Origin: Paraburkholderia sp. BL25I1N1
Lineage (GTDB): Bacteria > Pseudomonadota > Gammaproteobacteria > Burkholderiales > Burkholderiaceae
Length of the DNA: 64,000 nt
Direction of reading: 5' to 3'
Assembly (NCBI RefSeq): GCF_003002025.1
Contig: NZ_PVZB01000013.1
Coordinates: 62,001 to 126,000 of the forward strand
Part shown: piece by piece, positions 62,479 to 64,000 of the stretch
Layout: each line of letters starts with the position of its first letter
How positions within the stretch are numbered: the stretch's first letter is position 1
The notes under the pieces: model-generated
Told to the model about the DNA's origin: nothing
The model's input: only the letters and a program-made list of their open reading frames with translations
The model's database searches: none
Made by a program: the position numbers and the translations under genes

Positions 62479-62500
62479 AAAAATCGCCCCGGCTTCTCGC

Positions 62501-64000
62501 TCAACGCTGCTGCTGCACGGCCAATAGCGGATTGACGACCTTCGGCGCCGCTGCCTTCTGATGCAGATCCTTGATGAACGCCTCGCTCAGCGCAATGACT
62601 TTTGCCGACGCTCGCGGATCGAAGAGCGCGTGATCGAGCTCATCCAGAACGACCGCCTTGACATGCGAAAAGCGCGACAGCTTCTTCCCGCGCTTACCGA
62701 AATGCGCATTGAGCTGATCCATTCCTTCGTCGCTTGAACCGTAGACGAAGAGAGTCCGCACGCCTTTGCGTTCGAGCGTGTGAACGACGCCGTGCGGGTG
62801 CGTCAGCGTATCGGCTTCGGCCGCGCCAGTACGGTGGCCGGCTGCGTCCAGCCGATGCGAATGCAGACGCGCGAGCAGAGTTGCTGCGACGGCCTGCGCG
62901 ATGGGCCGGAACTTGCGCTTTCCGCTCAGCACGAGCCACCATTTGGACGGCTTGAATATCGCGGGCCCGACACGCTTCAGCGAGTTACGCTGCAACTCCT
63001 CCAGTTCAGCCATCGACATGTGCGGGGGTATGTAAAAACGCACGATATTGACCGCGATGACGGCCGTGAGAGCAGGCTCCACGAGCGCCGCGCGCAAGGC
63101 GCTGTAGGCGCCCGAGCAGATCCCGAACGAGATGACCGTTTGATAGCCCTTGCGCTTGAGCCAGGCGGCGGCCGTCGCGACATCCTCGATAGTCGTGGAT
63201 GCGTGGATCTTCGGCACCAGATCGAGTGGACCTTGTGGCGTACGCGGAGGACTGTCGCCGATGCCGCGCGCGTCGATGCGCATGGATGGAATGCCGCGCC
63301 GGGCCATTTCCCGCGCGATTCGAACCGAAAGCCGGCTGTCGCCATGATGCACGCTGCCGGCAGTATTGGTGATCAGCATGACGGGCCCGTACGCGATCCT
63401 GCCGCGCGGTTCGCACAGCATGCCGAACAGGCCGTTGGCGCCGAAGATGACCGGGCGCTCGCGCGCTTCGGGCGTTTCGATGATCGCTTCGTCGTCGAGG
63501 GATACGCTCGGCCGTGCGCCTCTATTCACCTGGTTGTGGAAGCGCGTTCCCGGGGCGCCGTCCACGATCCATTTGACGACCTCGTCGAACGCGCGAGCCG
63601 GCACAGTCGACGACTTCGTCTCATCCATATATTCGAGGTAGCCTTCCAGCACGCCCGTTTCGACCGCGACGCCGCGTCCACGCAGCGTCGAACACAGCGT
63701 GGCGCTGGCGCGGGCGCGCGCATCGAGCACGAGCGCGCGCGTGAGAACCGCAGAGTGCATGTCCATCGCCTTCGACAGATCGAGCGCGTCCAGTTCACTG
63801 CAAAGCCTGTCGCTGTAAACCTGTCCCAGCACGTTGAACGGCTTGTCGCGCTGCGTTGCGCGCAAGGACGGGGCGAGATTGTCGAGCCAGACCTTGCGCA
63901 GTGCCGCCAGTTCGCGCAGATAGGTGCGCCCGCGGGTGACGGGCGCGAGCAGCACGAGCGAGTCGGCCGCGCATGCACGCGACGCCAGCGCAGCGAGGGT
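62501..64000 (-). CDS. Two-domain alpha/beta-hydrolase (S33-like), 5' end outside the window
   Basis: The frame is open to the right edge, so the start lies beyond 64000; 499 residues are visible. The N-terminal part (LAPVTRGRTYLRELAALRKVWLD) looks like a degenerate hydrolase half. From about residue 190 a second hydrolase domain follows with MLITNTAGSVHHGDSRL, nucleophile elbow SFGICSGAYSA, acid in FVYGSSDEGMDQL and His in LDELDHALFD. The elbow has Cys where Ser is usual. Similar proteins occur in exopolysaccharide/exosortase gene sets; the context here does not decide a role. Confidence 0.8.
   Translation of the reverse strand, partial: TLAALASRACAADSLVLLAPVTRGRTYLRELAALRKVWLDNLAPSLRATQRDKPFNVLGQVYSDRLCSELDALDLSKAMDMHSAVLTRALVLDARARASATLCSTLRGRGVAVETGVLEGYLEYMDETKSSTVPARAFDEVVKWIVDGAPGTRFHNQVNRGARPSVSLDDEAIIETPEARERPVIFGANGLFGMLCEPRGRIAYGPVMLITNTAGSVHHGDSRLSVRIAREMARRGIPSMRIDARGIGDSPPRTPQGPLDLVPKIHASTTIEDVATAAAWLKRKGYQTVISFGICSGAYSALRAALVEPALTAVIAVNIVRFYIPPHMSMAELEELQRNSLKRVGPAIFKPSKWWLVLSGKRKFRPIAQAVAATLLARLHSHRLDAAGHRTGAAEADTLTHPHGVVHTLERKGVRTLFVYGSSDEGMDQLNAHFGKRGKKLSRFSHVKAVVLDELDHALFDPRASAKVIALSEAFIKDLHQKAAAPKVVNPLLAVQQQR

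Noticed and set aside
1-64000. CRISPR arrays, tRNA and rRNA genes
   Set aside because: No regularly spaced direct repeats and no cloverleaf or rRNA-like segments were noticed on reading; very degenerate cases could be missed without computation.

Overview
The window is high-GC, densely coded chromosomal or megaplasmid DNA from a betaproteobacterium of the Burkholderiaceae, most likely Paraburkholderia, Caballeronia or a close relative. This rests on the mix of families: many LysR, IclR, TetR and GntR regulators each paired with a small catabolic cluster, a Burkholderia-type porin, a DUF485/ActP pair, AcnB, and repeated sets of acyl-CoA enzymes. The genus is inferred from gene style, not from a marker gene. 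No rRNA, tRNA or CRISPR array was seen.

Layout. 0-8.6 kb: end of a zinc-type dehydrogenase, a LysR regulator, then a plus-strand acyl-CoA operon (thiolase, a pair of acyl-CoA dehydrogenases, crotonase, class III CoA-transferase, nitronate monooxygenase-like protein). Two genes of this operon are damaged. 8.7-13.9 kb: an acetate-type symporter pair with a frameshifted actP, a lysR/MFS divergon whose two 5' halves are deleted, an orphan periplasmic sugar-binding protein and a scrap of a group II intron reverse transcriptase. 13.9-24.9 kb: a divergent GntR regulator and an apparently intact operon with a sugar ABC transporter and six enzymes. Together these fit a complete L-galactose to 2-keto-3-deoxygluconate route (dehydrogenase, lactonase, mutarotase, L-galactonate dehydrogenase, UxaB, UxaA). 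25-33 kb: GlxA-type AraC regulator, MarR regulator with nitrilase, a broken alpha/beta-hydrolase, NmrA-like protein, exported epoxide hydrolase, two oxidoreductases and a LysR regulator.

33.4-50.3 kb: porin, then a large acyl-CoA catabolic region on both strands (SDR, AMP-dependent ligase, two SCP2-type thiolases, CoA-transferase, crotonase, DUF1254 lipoprotein, three acyl-CoA dehydrogenases, MaoC hydratase, MFE2-type SDR) around a TetR regulator. A shared 17-bp operator-like motif occurs at three promoters here and points to a local TetR regulon. 50.4-55.8 kb: an NDP-forming acyl-CoA synthetase and crotonase divergent from an MFS carrier, with two palindromes between them, and an IclR regulator. 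56.3-64 kb: housekeeping genes (RhlE-type helicase convergent with acnB), an ECF sigma factor with its DGPF/YciI partner, and a partial alpha/beta-hydrolase.

Two themes stand out. First, most catabolic clusters carry a readable palindromic operator next to their own regulator. Second, there is an unusual number of broken genes: an amber stop, two or three frameshifts and at least five internal or junction deletions. Nearly all fall in accessory catabolic genes that have an intact equivalent elsewhere in the window, which suggests continuing loss of redundant functions. Assembly or sequencing error must be excluded for the single-base cases.
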